A DNA stretch of 64,000 nt from Bacteroides nordii WAL 11050 = JCM 12987 (GCA_000613465.1 BAJA01000028.1:1-64000); one strand, 5' to 3'. Shown: positions 1-8,601, numbered from the stretch's first letter. Numbers and translations: made by a program. The notes: a model not told the origin generated them from the letters alone.

Positions 1-24
1 TTGTATATAAGGATCTGTTTTATT

Positions 25-2613
25 TTAGTTACGGAATGATAATCCATCCCCCGCAACATCAACAATGATTGCTTTACTGCGATCTACTTCTTGTGCGAGT
101 AACTTTTTCGACAGGTCATTGAGCAAATAACGCTGGATAGCTCTTTTTACGGGGCGTGCACCAAACTCCGGATCATAACCGGCTTGCGCTATAAAGTTTA
201 TGGCAGCATCTGTCAATTTCAATTCTACACCATTTCCCGCAAGCATCTTTTGAACGCCTTTAATCTGTAATAAAACAATTTCCCTGATCTCTTTCTCCGT
301 TAGCGGTAAGAACATGATTGTTTCATCAATACGGTTCAGGAATTCCGGACGAATTGTTTTCTTCAACATGTTCATCACTTCTTTTTTGGTCTCTTCAACT
401 ACTTCTTCTTTGTTGGAGCTGTTGAGTTTTTCCATTTGACTCTGTATATAGGAGCTTCCCATGTTTGAAGTCATGATGATGATTGTGTTTTTGAAATTGA
501 CCACACGTCCTTTGTTGTCTGTCAATCGCCCGTCATCCAATACCTGCAACAGGATATTGAATACATCCGGATGCGCCTTTTCTATTTCATCAAACAATAC
601 TACTGAATATGGTTTACGCCGGATGGCTTCTGTCAATTGTCCGCCTTCATCATATCCTACGTATCCCGGAGGAGCTCCGACCAAGCGGGAAACACTGTGT
701 TTCTCTTGGTATTCACTCATGTCAATACGTGTCATCATTGTTTCGTCATCGAACAGAAATTCAGCAAGTGCTTTTGCCAATTCTGTTTTACCTACACCAG
801 TAGTTCCCAGGAAGATAAATGATCCAATCGGACGTTTCGGGTCTTGCAGTCCGGCACGACTACGGCGTACTGCATCGGCTACGGCAGCAATTGCTTCGTC
901 CTGGCCGATAACCCGCTCATGAAGTTCTTCCTCAAGATGGAGCAGTTTGTCTTTCTCACTTTGTAACATTTTGCTGACGGGGATTCCTGTCCAGCGGGAT
1001 ACTACATCAGCAATGTCCTCAGCGTCTACCTCCTCTTTAATCATTGCAGAACCTCCCTGCATTTGTTTCAGTTCTTCTTGTGTATCTTTTATCTCCTGAT
1101 CTAAAGCTTGTAACTTACCATAACGTATTTCGGCTACTTTTCCGTAATCACCCTCACGTTCAGCTTTTTCAGCTTCAAATTTCAGATTTTCAATATCCAC
1201 TTTGTTTTGCTGAATCTTATCCATCAGTGATTTCTCACTTTGCCATTTCGCTTTGAATGATTTCTCCTGTTCCTTCAATTCGGCTATCTCTTTGCCTATT
1301 GTATCCAATTTGGGTTGATCCTTTTCACGCTTGATGGCTTCACGTTCAATCTCCAATTGTTTGATTTTACGTGAAATCTCATCCAGATCTTCCGGAACAG
1401 AGTCTACTTCCATGCGTAGTTTGGCTGCTGCTTCATCCATCAGGTCGATAGCCTTATCCGGTAAAAAACGATCGGTGATATAGCGGCTACTCAATTCTAC
1501 TGCAGCGATGATAGCATCATCTTTAATACGTACGTGATGGTGATTTTCGTAACGCTCTTTCAATCCACGGAGGATAGAAATAGTACTTAGGGTATCCGGT
1601 TCGTCCACTTGTACAATCTGGAAACGACGTTCCAATGCCTTATCCTTTTCAAAATATTTTTGATATTCATCAAGGGTGGTAGCACCGATAGCGCGCAGTT
1701 CTCCACGAGCCAATGCCGGTTTTAGAATATTGGCAGCGTCCATGGCACCTTCACCTTTTCCGGCACCCACCAGTGTATGTATTTCGTCAATGAACAGAAT
1801 AATGTTCCCTTCGGATTTCATTACTTCATTGACCACCGATTTCAATCGTTCTTCAAATTCGCCTTTATATTTGGCGCCTGCTACCAATGCACCCATATCC
1901 AGAGAATATACTTGTTTGTCTCTCAGGTTTTCGGGTACGTCACCTCTCAATATACGATGTGCCAAACCTTCTACAATAGCTGTTTTACCGGTACCTGGTT
2001 CACCGATCAGGATAGGATTGTTTTTTGTACGGCGACTCAATATCTGTAGTACACGCCGTATCTCTTCATCCCGTCCGATTACCGGATCGAGTTTACCGCT
2101 ACGTGCTGCTTCGTTTAAGTTGATAGCATATTTCTCGAGTGACTGATAAGTATCTTCGCTTGATTGTGAAGTTACTTTCTCTCCTTTGCGCAGTTCGCTG
2201 ATAGCGCTGCGTAATTCTTTTTCCGCCATACCTGCATCCTTGAGAATGGTAGAGGCAGTACTTTTTACAGTCAATAAAGCCAATAACAGATGTTCCAGTG
2301 AAACAAACTCGTCACCCATTTCTTTGGAATACTGGGTTGCTTTCTGAAGTACTTCATTTGACTCTCTGCTCAGATAGGGTTCTCCACCGGAAACCTTAGG
2401 TAATGAGTCAATTTGTTTATCAACAACCAGTGCAATCTGTTGTCCGTTTACTCCTAACTTCTGAAAAATGAAGTTGGTAACGTTTTCGCCTACCTTCATT
2501 ACTCCCGTAAGTAGATGGACCGGTTCGATGGCCTGTTGCCCTCGGGCTTTGACCAGATTGACGGCCTCCTGCACCGCTTCTTGTGACTTAATGGTAAAGT
2601 TGTTAAAGTTCAT
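25..2613 (-). CDS. clpB: ClpB disaggregase chaperone (AAA+ ATPase)
   Basis: The 862-residue protein has the full ClpB architecture. An N-terminal Clp repeat domain (about 1-145) is followed by AAA1 with Walker A GEPGTGKT near residue 205, a charged coiled-coil middle domain (about 410-530), AAA2 with Walker A GTTGVGKT near residue 605, and a C-terminal D2-small domain. ClpB is a cytosolic hexamer that works with DnaK to extract proteins from aggregates. Length and motif order are normal. The start (MNFNNFT) is preceded by a clear purine-rich AGGAG ribosome site, stronger than usual for this phylum. It is transcribed away from the small genes at 2986. A -24/-12 promoter candidate lies about 50 bases upstream of the start. 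Identity is certain from the sequence; chaperone partnership is family knowledge. Confidence 0.98.
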   Translation of the reverse strand: MNFNNFTIKSQEAVQEAVNLVKARGQQAIEPVHLLTGVMKVGENVTNFIFQKLGVNGQQIALVVDKQIDSLPKVSGGEPYLSRESNEVLQKATQYSKEMGDEFVSLEHLLLALLTVKSTASTILKDAGMAEKELRSAISELRKGEKVTSQSSEDTYQSLEKYAINLNEAARSGKLDPVIGRDEEIRRVLQILSRRTKNNPILIGEPGTGKTAIVEGLAHRILRGDVPENLRDKQVYSLDMGALVAGAKYKGEFEERLKSVVNEVMKSEGNIILFIDEIHTLVGAGKGEGAMDAANILKPALARGELRAIGATTLDEYQKYFEKDKALERRFQIVQVDEPDTLSTISILRGLKERYENHHHVRIKDDAIIAAVELSSRYITDRFLPDKAIDLMDEAAAKLRMEVDSVPEDLDEISRKIKQLEIEREAIKREKDQPKLDTIGKEIAELKEQEKSFKAKWQSEKSLMDKIQQNKVDIENLKFEAEKAEREGDYGKVAEIRYGKLQALDQEIKDTQEELKQMQGGSAMIKEEVDAEDIADVVSRWTGIPVSKMLQSEKDKLLHLEEELHERVIGQDEAIAAVADAVRRSRAGLQDPKRPIGSFIFLGTTGVGKTELAKALAEFLFDDETMMTRIDMSEYQEKHSVSRLVGAPPGYVGYDEGGQLTEAIRRKPYSVVLFDEIEKAHPDVFNILLQVLDDGRLTDNKGRVVNFKNTIIIMTSNMGSSYIQSQMEKLNSSNKEEVVEETKKEVMNMLKKTIRPEFLNRIDETIMFLPLTEKEIREIVLLQIKGVQKMLAGNGVELKLTDAAINFIAQAGYDPEFGARPVKRAIQRYLLNDLSKKLLAQEVDRSKAIIVDVAGDGLSFRN

Positions 2614-2660
2614 ATCTTATGTCTCCTTTCTTATTTTCACGTTTCTAATAACACTGAAAG

Positions 2661-2679
2661 GGCGCAAAAGATTTGCCAA
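2661..2679 (-). promoter_or_regulatory. sigma54-like -24/-12 promoter candidate for clpB
   Basis: Read on the minus strand this is TTGGCAAATCTTTTGCGCC. The GG (2676-2677) and GC (2664-2665) are separated by exactly 10 bases, as in the sigma54 consensus TGGCAC-N5-TTGC. The predicted transcript start would be near 2652, leaving a leader of about 40 bases. dnaK in this window has a similar element. The match is by eye. Confidence 0.45.
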
Positions 2680-2800
2680 TGCACATATTATGCCATTTTT
2701 TCAGTAATTTTAGATAATAGATTGACAAAATGTCCTGCCTTTATATCTATGTACAACGTTGTTTGCGAGGAAGTTTTCATCCTTTTTAATGTTTCATTTT

Positions 2801-2880
2801 GTTTCAACGTATTGAGAAAAGTGTTTCAACCTGTTGAGAGTCTTTTCTCAATACATTGAGAGTGTTGTTTCAATGTTTTC
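2801..2880. repeat. Tandem array, 22-bp period, about 4 units
   Basis: GTTTCAAC recurs at 2801 and 2823, degenerates to TTCTCAAT at 2845, and returns as GTTTCAAT at 2867. TTGAGA recurs at 2812, 2834 and 2856. The third unit holds the perfect palindrome TCTCAATACATTGAGA. The array sits in the 372-base divergent gap between clpB and the gene at 2986. Apart from this array and the clpB promoter candidate I see nothing else in that gap. Confidence 0.75.
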
Positions 2881-2985
2881 CCTAGTCCATTCCTGTTTGT
2901 GGTAAAATTTTAGAAGATTAATGCCGTCTGTATAAAAGCTTTATTGTATCTTTATCCGCTAATAAATAGACAAGAATAGATTTTT

Positions 2986-3318
2986 ATGGATGAAAAGATA
3001 AAACTTCCTGAGATAGTGATGCTCGTTGATGCCGCATTTCTGAATTTTATAGTGTCAGATTTGAAGAGATATTTCGAGAATGTGTTAAATCGTCCGTTAC
3101 AGGAAATTGATTTATCGTTGTTGACTACTTATTTGGCATTGGATGCCGGTATTGAAGAGGGAGATAATAAAGTGCAACTGTTATTTGTGTACGATCAGGA
3201 CTCTTCTAATCTGGCTTTCTGTAATCCGTCAGATTTGAAAAAAGAGCTTGATGGGGTTGCCTTTTCAGATCAGTTTGGAGAGTTTTCTTTCGCAGGAGTA
3301 CCCTGGAAGGGATGGTAA
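2986..3318 (+). CDS. Conserved hypothetical protein, 110 aa
   Basis: A small acidic soluble protein with no signal peptide, no membrane segment and no motif I can assign with confidence. It resembles the DUF6621-type small proteins of Bacteroides, but that name is from memory and untested. Its stop codon overlaps the start of the next gene (ATG at 3312, stop at 3316-3318), so the two are very probably translationally coupled and co-transcribed. The pair lies between the divergent clpB gene and a LysR regulator. I infer a two-gene unit of unknown function. The coding assignment rests on coupling, sensible amino-acid composition and the absence of a better frame. Confidence 0.8.
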   Translation: MDEKIKLPEIVMLVDAAFLNFIVSDLKRYFENVLNRPLQEIDLSLLTTYLALDAGIEEGDNKVQLLFVYDQDSSNLAFCNPSDLKKELDGVAFSDQFGEFSFAGVPWKGW

Positions 3319-3563
3319 CTCGTGAAGAGCTGTTTCTTGATTTATTGCAGATAGTCCTTGACTCGGCAGATGTGAAAAAGCTGATTGTGCTTTCTTTCAA
3401 TGAAGAGTATGGTAATAAAGTGACTGCTGTTTTGAATAAAGTAAAAGAAAAAGAGATTATTCAGTTCCGGGTGGATGAATCGGAAGAGACTATAGAGTAT
3501 CAGTGGGAGATGCTGGCATATCCACTGATGCAAGCATTGGGAATAAAAGGAGACGAATTATAG
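3312..3563 (+). CDS. Conserved hypothetical protein, 83 aa
   Basis: A small charged protein that starts inside the stop region of the preceding gene in an ATG-overlap arrangement typical of coupled translation. It is rich in Lys/Glu with hydrophobic segments compatible with a compact alpha/beta fold. I see no catalytic motif, signal peptide or membrane helix. It may belong to the DUF6952-type family (from memory, not verified). It ends 45 bases before the LysR gene on the same strand, so all three genes could be one transcript. The function is unknown. Confidence 0.78.
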   Translation: MVTREELFLDLLQIVLDSADVKKLIVLSFNEEYGNKVTAVLNKVKEKEIIQFRVDESEETIEYQWEMLAYPLMQALGIKGDEL

Positions 3564-3608
3564 AAGTCTCTTTTTTCACCTGTCACTAATCGTTAATCAC
3601 TACTTAAT

Positions 3609-4505
3609 ATGTCCGATTTTCGTTTGAAAGTATTTCAGAGTGTAGCGAAGAATCTCAGTTTCACTAAAGCCTCTCAGGAGCTTTTTGTAAGTCAACCTGC
3701 CATAACAAAACATATCCAGGAATTGGAAACTTGTTATCAGACGCGGCTTTTCGATCGGCAGGGGAATAAAATTTCTCTCACAGAAGCCGGGAAATTGCTT
3801 CTGGAACATAGCGAACGCATCCTTGATGCCTATAAGCGGTTGGAATATGAAATGCATCTTCTGCATGGTGATTATATAGGTGAATTAAAACTTGGAGCCA
3901 GTACTACCATTGCCCAATATGTACTTCCACCTTTACTTGGAAATTTTATTCGTAAATTTCCACAGGTAAATCTGTCTTTGCTGAATGGAAACTCTCGTGG
4001 AATAGAAGCTGCGTTGCAAGAACATCGGATTGACTTAGGCCTGGTTGAGGGCATCTTTCGTTTACCTAATCTGAAATATACAACTTTTTTAGAAGATGAA
4101 CTGGTGGCTGTGGTACATAACCAAAGTAAACTTTCGCTACCGGATGAAATAACTCCAGAAGATTTACCAGGTATTCCTCTTGTACTTCGCGAACGTGGTT
4201 CGGGTACGCTTGATGTCTTTGAACGTACTTTGTTACAGCATAATATCAAGCTGTCTTCTCTTAATGTCTTGATGTATTTAGGCAGTACCGAGAGCATTAA
4301 GTTATTTCTGGAGAATACGGATTGCATGGGTATTGTGTCTGTTCGCTCAATTTATAAGGAACTGGCTGCCGGTACCTTCCGTGTCATAGAGATAAGAGGA
4401 ATGCAGATGTTGCGTGAGTTTTGTTTCGTACATCAGCAAGGGCAGGAGGGAGGCTTATCGCAAGTATTTATGCAGTTTGCGATGCATCACAGCAAGAATT
4501 TGTAA
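3609..4505 (+). CDS. LysR-family transcriptional regulator
   Basis: A 298-residue LysR-type regulator of normal family length. The N-terminal winged helix-turn-helix (about 1-60) carries the typical pattern FTKASQELFVSQPAITKHI. The remainder is the periplasmic-binding-like effector domain (about 88-295). LysR proteins bind DNA as tetramers and respond to small ligands. The gene resembles regulators that control YeiH-type transporters, and a YeiH gene occurs in this window at 39019, on the far side of the PUL. Its stop (4503-4505) directly abuts the stop of the convergent HU-like gene with no spacer. Family assignment is firm; target and ligand are inference. Confidence 0.93.
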   Translation: MSDFRLKVFQSVAKNLSFTKASQELFVSQPAITKHIQELETCYQTRLFDRQGNKISLTEAGKLLLEHSERILDAYKRLEYEMHLLHGDYIGELKLGASTTIAQYVLPPLLGNFIRKFPQVNLSLLNGNSRGIEAALQEHRIDLGLVEGIFRLPNLKYTTFLEDELVAVVHNQSKLSLPDEITPEDLPGIPLVLRERGSGTLDVFERTLLQHNIKLSSLNVLMYLGSTESIKLFLENTDCMGIVSVRSIYKELAAGTFRVIEIRGMQMLREFCFVHQQGQEGGLSQVFMQFAMHHSKNL

Positions 4506-5141
4506 TCACTCCTTTGTACTTTGTTTTATATACACCCGGTGTGCTCCCCGGCCGGAAGTATCTATACCTGAATCTGGTAGTTTGGCCCATTGTTTCAGTT
4601 CATTGGTTGCCGTTGTGCGGAGCAGTCCCGTTAGTTTTTGGTACTCACGGACTGTTAAATACGGATGTTCGTCGAGGTATTTTATAGCCCGTTCCAGCCG
4701 TTGCTCCGGTGTATACTTTTCAGAAGAACGCCTGGACTTCCAGTTTGCCCTTTCCAAGTAGCATCTTTCGTTGATATTCCTTATCATACTCCTGTCTACC
4801 CGGAAGTTTACCCCTCCCACAATGATACTTTGTGCATTGCGGTGCTTGCCCGTCTCACCGATTTCTTCCCTTTCTTTCCCTTCGCGCAAAGTCAGTGCCG
4901 GGGTAAATGTTCCTATTCCATCCAGTTTCACCGAGCATCCGTTTGCCATTAGTTTGGCCATTTCCAGGGCTGCTTGCTTCAGTATTCCTTCGATTTCTCC
5001 CGGTTTGAATCCACTGGTATCCGTTATTCTGCGTACCAGACCGTTGAAGTCTATTTGATCTATCATCGCAAACCGGGGGTAGAGTACTCGTTCGCCCGTC
5101 TTGTGTATATCGGGCATTTCTTCCATTATATACTGTGCCAT
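4506..5141 (-). CDS. HU/IHF-like DNA-binding protein with C-terminal winged helix
   Basis: Starting at ATG 5141 (MAQYIMEE), this encodes 211 residues. Residues about 10-130 match the Bacteroidetes histone-like HU-related domain, including the conserved segment around KLDGIGTF. Residues about 140-205 form a second winged-helix-like module (PEQRLERAIKYLDEHPYLT followed by a TxxEYQKLTG-type helix). These proteins bind DNA as architectural factors and form large paralogous sets in Bacteroides, often near surface-polysaccharide or utilization loci. An upstream in-frame extension to 5435 is rejected because it crosses AT-rich repeats. An AAGGAAAAAG stretch before ATG 5141 supports the chosen start. 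The gene converges on LysR with no gap. Confidence 0.88.
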   Translation of the reverse strand: MAQYIMEEMPDIHKTGERVLYPRFAMIDQIDFNGLVRRITDTSGFKPGEIEGILKQAALEMAKLMANGCSVKLDGIGTFTPALTLREGKEREEIGETGKHRNAQSIIVGGVNFRVDRSMIRNINERCYLERANWKSRRSSEKYTPEQRLERAIKYLDEHPYLTVREYQKLTGLLRTTATNELKQWAKLPDSGIDTSGRGAHRVYIKQSTKE

Positions 5142-5249
5142 ATCTTTTTCCTTATATAATATCTTTTTAATACTTGTAGAACACAGGATAAAAACTTGCT
5201 TTCCTTCCTGAAAAAAGTTCTCTTTCTCTTTGAATAATCTACAACTGAA

Positions 5250-5333
5250 AGTTTTGGTTTTATAAATATAAGTTTTAGTTGTAAGAATAGAACTTTTGGT
5301 TCTATAATCAGAACTTGAGGTTATAGATTTATA
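5250..5333. repeat. Tandem array, 21-bp period, 4 units
   Basis: Four adjoining units share the core AGTTTTGGTT, ACTTTTGGTT or a close variant, with the equivalent base at 5251, 5272, 5293 and 5314. One unit contains the inverted repeat AGAAC-TTTTG-GTTCT. The array lies about 110 bases upstream of the HU-like start, within the 862-base gap 5142-6003. The rest of that gap is AT-rich and otherwise holds only the RNA candidate and its possible promoter. Confidence 0.7.
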
Positions 5334-5563
5334 ATAAACAAAGATAACTTTTTTCTTTGAGAAAAAGAAGTTATTTAGGGAAGAAAAGAGAATTATTGTT
5401 TCATGTTTGTGGGGGAAGAGAATATAGGTACTCATGGTGAACTTTTTTCATCAAAGAATAAAGATTGAATGTATACTTCTTCTGGTATTTGAGATAAATC
5501 CCGGATGAATATTAAATCTACAAGAAAAGTGGTATATATAATTTTTTATTTAATAAGTTTTTA

Positions 5564-5571
5564 TATTTTTG
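5564..5571 (+). promoter_or_regulatory. Bacteroides -7 box candidate (TATTTTTG)
   Basis: This matches the Bacteroides -7 consensus TAnnTTTG and lies upstream of the structured RNA candidate. The predicted start near 5577 would leave about 40 unpaired bases before the rod structure, so it may not be the true promoter. Confidence 0.35.
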
Positions 5572-5617
5572 CAATGAGATTATAGCGATAGGCTCAAAAT
5601 ATTTATTAGGAAAGAAT

Positions 5618-5798
5618 TGTAAGAAGCGTCATGCTTCATTCTTGTTTCTGAAAACCTGAGAAATTTTAAGAAACTACAAGAATGACATAGTCGGTTCCCG
5701 CGCTGTATCAGCGTGGGTCTGCTGTCTATTCATTTGTAGTTTCGGGTTTCTCAGGACTTTCAGAAGCAAATGATAGCACGCAGTTCCACGCTTTTGGT
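5618..5798 (+). ncRNA. Structured small RNA, probable 6S-like (Bacteroidales-1 type)
   Basis: The 180-base segment folds by eye into one long rod. The outer stem pairs AAGCGT (5624) with ACGCTT (5788). The next stems pair TTCTGAAA with TTTCAGAA, CCTGAGAAA with TTTCTCAGG (9 bp), GAAACTACAA with TTGTAGTTTC (10 bp) and GACA with TGTC. The tip pairs CCCGCGCT with AGCGTGGG around a 5-base loop. Internal bulges separate the helices, as in 6S RNA, which binds RNA polymerase holoenzyme. The Bacteroidales-1 RNA motif has been likened to 6S RNA (from memory). Ends and strand are uncertain. The plus strand is preferred because of the upstream -7 box and the following CCCCTTTTTA. Confidence 0.6.
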
Positions 5799-6003
5799 AC
5801 TATAAAAACTTGAAAAGATTGTTAGTCCCCTTTTTATATATAAGATTTATGGCTATTTGTTTGCTTATTCTTGGAATTTTAGTGAATATTTGCAGAGGAT
5901 ATTGCTATATGAGTAATTTACCTTGTTATACTAAAATTGATAATTAAACCTTTTGTAAAATACTATTTTAACATTTTTATTCCGTTGATGAGGGTTTGTT
6001 GTT

Positions 6004-8532
6004 ATGCGTAGAATATATCTATTATTGTTTTTTTGTTTCTCGTTTTTTTATGTGAATGGAAGTAACATTCATTATGGCTTGACCTTTTATTCTCATACTG
6101 TAAACCAAGATGTGAGAACGTCTTTGAATTTAACTCCGGATGATCCTTTTTCGTTTCAGGGTGGTTTTTCATTAGAGCTTGATATTAAATTTAATCCGGG
6201 AATACAGACTTATGGTTATATATGTAGGGTTACCTCTGGTACTAATAGTTTTGATATAATATCGAATATAAATGCTTCTAAGCTAAATTTCGTATTGATT
6301 GATGATGATAAAGCTTTAGCTAATGTTGATTTTAAAATATCGTTACCCAAGAGTCGGGAGGACTGGAGTAAGATGAAGATTAATTTCAAGCAAGACAAAA
6401 TTATTTGTTCTATTAATGATAATATCCAGACGATACCTTATTCTTTTAATAAATTAGACGATATCAGAATTAATTTTGGTAGAAATTGGACTAAAGTGTT
6501 TTACAGTTCAGATGTACCTCCGATTTCAATAAAAGATGTTGCTGTTCGGAATGATAAAGGGGATCTACTCTATTTCTGGAAATTAGATAAATATGCAGGT
6601 ACAAAGGTATATGATGATATCTGTAGTAAAGAAGCGATAGTAGAGAACGGAAGTTGGGATATTGATAAATATATAAAATGGCAAAAAGAAACATCTATTC
6701 CTGTGTCGGAGAGATATGCTCAGATAGCTTTTGATTCTATTCAGAATCGACTTTTTATTGCTACTTCTGATTCTATGATTTTCTTTAATATGGATGATTT
6801 TCGTATCAAAAGAATTAAAACTCAAAAAGGTTCTCCTTTTGGTGCAGGGGGGAGTAGCCAGATGATCTATGATTGTATAAACGATCGGTTGGTTTCTTAC
6901 AGTTTGCTATATCCTGACTTTATTCTTTATGATTTTGCAAAGAATGAGTGGTCAGGAGATAAGTTAGATCAGAGGTTTGCACCGGCACACCACCATAATC
7001 GTTTTATTGATATGGAAAAAAGGCAGTTGGTTACGTTTGGAGGATATGGCTATCAGTCTTATAAAGCGTGGTTGTCTACACATCCATTAGACAGTGGTGT
7101 TTGGGATATAAAGAATATGTCAAAGGATATCTCTCCGCGTTATTTGAGTGCTTTAGGTTATTTGGGGAAGGGCAAATTTTTACTTTTGGGAGGATATGGC
7201 AGTATATCCGGAAAACAGGAAGAATCTCCCAAGAATTTTTATGATTTGTATGAAATGGATTCTCGAAATCAAACTTGCAAAAAGTTGTTTGATTTGACCG
7301 TTCCGAGAGTACCGGTAACTTTTTCAAACTCAATGATAATTGATAAAGATAAAGCATATGCACTGGCTTATGATAATAATCGTTTTCATACTTTATTAAG
7401 TCTATGTGAAGTGAGCCTTACAGATGGTTCTGTTTCTATTATTGCCGATTCTATTCCATATAATTTTTTAGATATGGAATCGTTCTGTGATCTTATATTG
7501 GACAAGGAGAAATCTATCTTATATGCAGTCTTAATGCAGAAAAATCAATCGGATAATTTTAATGTGGATATTTATTCTTTGTCATATCCTCCATTAAAGG
7601 TATCGGATGTTATTCAGAAGAGTGGATTGGCAGAGAAAAAAAGTAATCAATTGATTTTTGTAATATGCCTTTTATTCCTTATTTGTTTATCTTTTGTTGT
7701 TTTCTTTTGCGTAAGAAGAAAACGAAGGGAAACTCCTCCTGCAAAAAGTATCTCTTCATTTTCCGGGAGTGTAACAAAATCGCCTACTGTTGAATTAAAA
7801 ACTCCGGTTTCTACTGTAAAGCTTTTGGGAGGATTTCAGGTTTTTGATAAAGAAGGAGTAGATATTACTGATAATTTCACTCCTATCGTTAAACAGATTC
7901 TCTTATATCTTTTATTAAGTACTGTAAAAGACGGAAAGAAGGTTACTTCGGAGAAATTGGATGAAACATTCTGGTTTGAAATGGATAAAGCCAGTGCATC
8001 GAATAACAGAAGCGTCAATGTGCGAAAGCTTAGATTATTGTTAGAGAAAGTTGGTGATATTAGTATTGTCAATAAGACATCTTATTGGTTTGTAGAGATG
8101 GGGGATAAAGTTGTCTGTGATTATAAAAACATCATGCTCTTACTGAAAAAGACTAAGGAGGAAAAGAGAGTTAGTGCGAATATATTGACTGCCATTTTAG
8201 ATATTGCTCAGAATGGAACTCTTCTTCCTAATTTGAATGCGGAATGGGCAGATGGATACAAATCGGAGTATTCGACTCTTTTGATAGAAGTTCTTTTAAA
8301 ATCAGTATTGTTGCCGGAGGTAGAATCAGATTTGAATTTGCAGGTGAAAATTGCCAATGTGATATTGCTTCATGATAATATAGATGAGGAAGCTGTGAGA
8401 ATAAAATGCCGTGCATTGTTTTTGCTTGGGCAGAAAGGTGCTTCTAAACAATGTTTTGATAAATTCGCGCAAGAACATTTACGTTTGCTTAATACTTATC
8501 CTGAAATTAGTTACGACGAAGTTGTATCATAG
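6004..8532 (+). CDS. Membrane-bound SARP/BTAD-type regulator with lectin-like and kelch sensor
   Basis: An 842-residue protein. In order: signal peptide (about 1-19), a concanavalin/LamG-like beta-sandwich (about 25-225), a kelch-like propeller (about 230-540, with repeats around VTFGGYGYQ and LLLGGYGS), one membrane helix (about 549-570) followed by a basic stop-transfer RRKRR, a linker, a winged-helix domain of OmpR/SARP type (about 604-705), and a BTAD-like helical domain (about 715-840, with TLLPNLNAEWADGY). The topology places the sugar-binding-like part in the periplasm and the DNA-binding part in the cytoplasm, so it looks like a one-component membrane sensor. It directly precedes the PUL, which has no HTCS, SusR or ECF gene of its own. 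Domain calls are by pattern; control of the PUL is inference. Confidence 0.8.
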   Translation: MRRIYLLLFFCFSFFYVNGSNIHYGLTFYSHTVNQDVRTSLNLTPDDPFSFQGGFSLELDIKFNPGIQTYGYICRVTSGTNSFDIISNINASKLNFVLIDDDKALANVDFKISLPKSREDWSKMKINFKQDKIICSINDNIQTIPYSFNKLDDIRINFGRNWTKVFYSSDVPPISIKDVAVRNDKGDLLYFWKLDKYAGTKVYDDICSKEAIVENGSWDIDKYIKWQKETSIPVSERYAQIAFDSIQNRLFIATSDSMIFFNMDDFRIKRIKTQKGSPFGAGGSSQMIYDCINDRLVSYSLLYPDFILYDFAKNEWSGDKLDQRFAPAHHHNRFIDMEKRQLVTFGGYGYQSYKAWLSTHPLDSGVWDIKNMSKDISPRYLSALGYLGKGKFLLLGGYGSISGKQEESPKNFYDLYEMDSRNQTCKKLFDLTVPRVPVTFSNSMIIDKDKAYALAYDNNRFHTLLSLCEVSLTDGSVSIIADSIPYNFLDMESFCDLILDKEKSILYAVLMQKNQSDNFNVDIYSLSYPPLKVSDVIQKSGLAEKKSNQLIFVICLLFLICLSFVVFFCVRRKRRETPPAKSISSFSGSVTKSPTVELKTPVSTVKLLGGFQVFDKEGVDITDNFTPIVKQILLYLLLSTVKDGKKVTSEKLDETFWFEMDKASASNNRSVNVRKLRLLLEKVGDISIVNKTSYWFVEMGDKVVCDYKNIMLLLKKTKEEKRVSANILTAILDIAQNGTLLPNLNAEWADGYKSEYSTLLIEVLLKSVLLPEVESDLNLQVKIANVILLHDNIDEEAVRIKCRALFLLGQKGASKQCFDKFAQEHLRLLNTYPEISYDEVVS

Positions 8533-8601
8533 TAGATAGTTACATTATCATTCTATTTTTAAGACTATATTTTAAAGTGTTTTAGTTCATTAATGATAAA
8601 T

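Noticed and set aside
461..2146. Plus-strand ORFs inside clpB (for example 461-922, 1676-2146)
   Set aside because: They lie antisense to a certain gene, have no start context and no recognisable domains.
5142..5435. N-terminal extension of the HU-like protein
   Set aside because: The extension crosses the 21-bp array and AT-rich sequence; HU similarity and a ribosome-site-like stretch point to ATG 5141.
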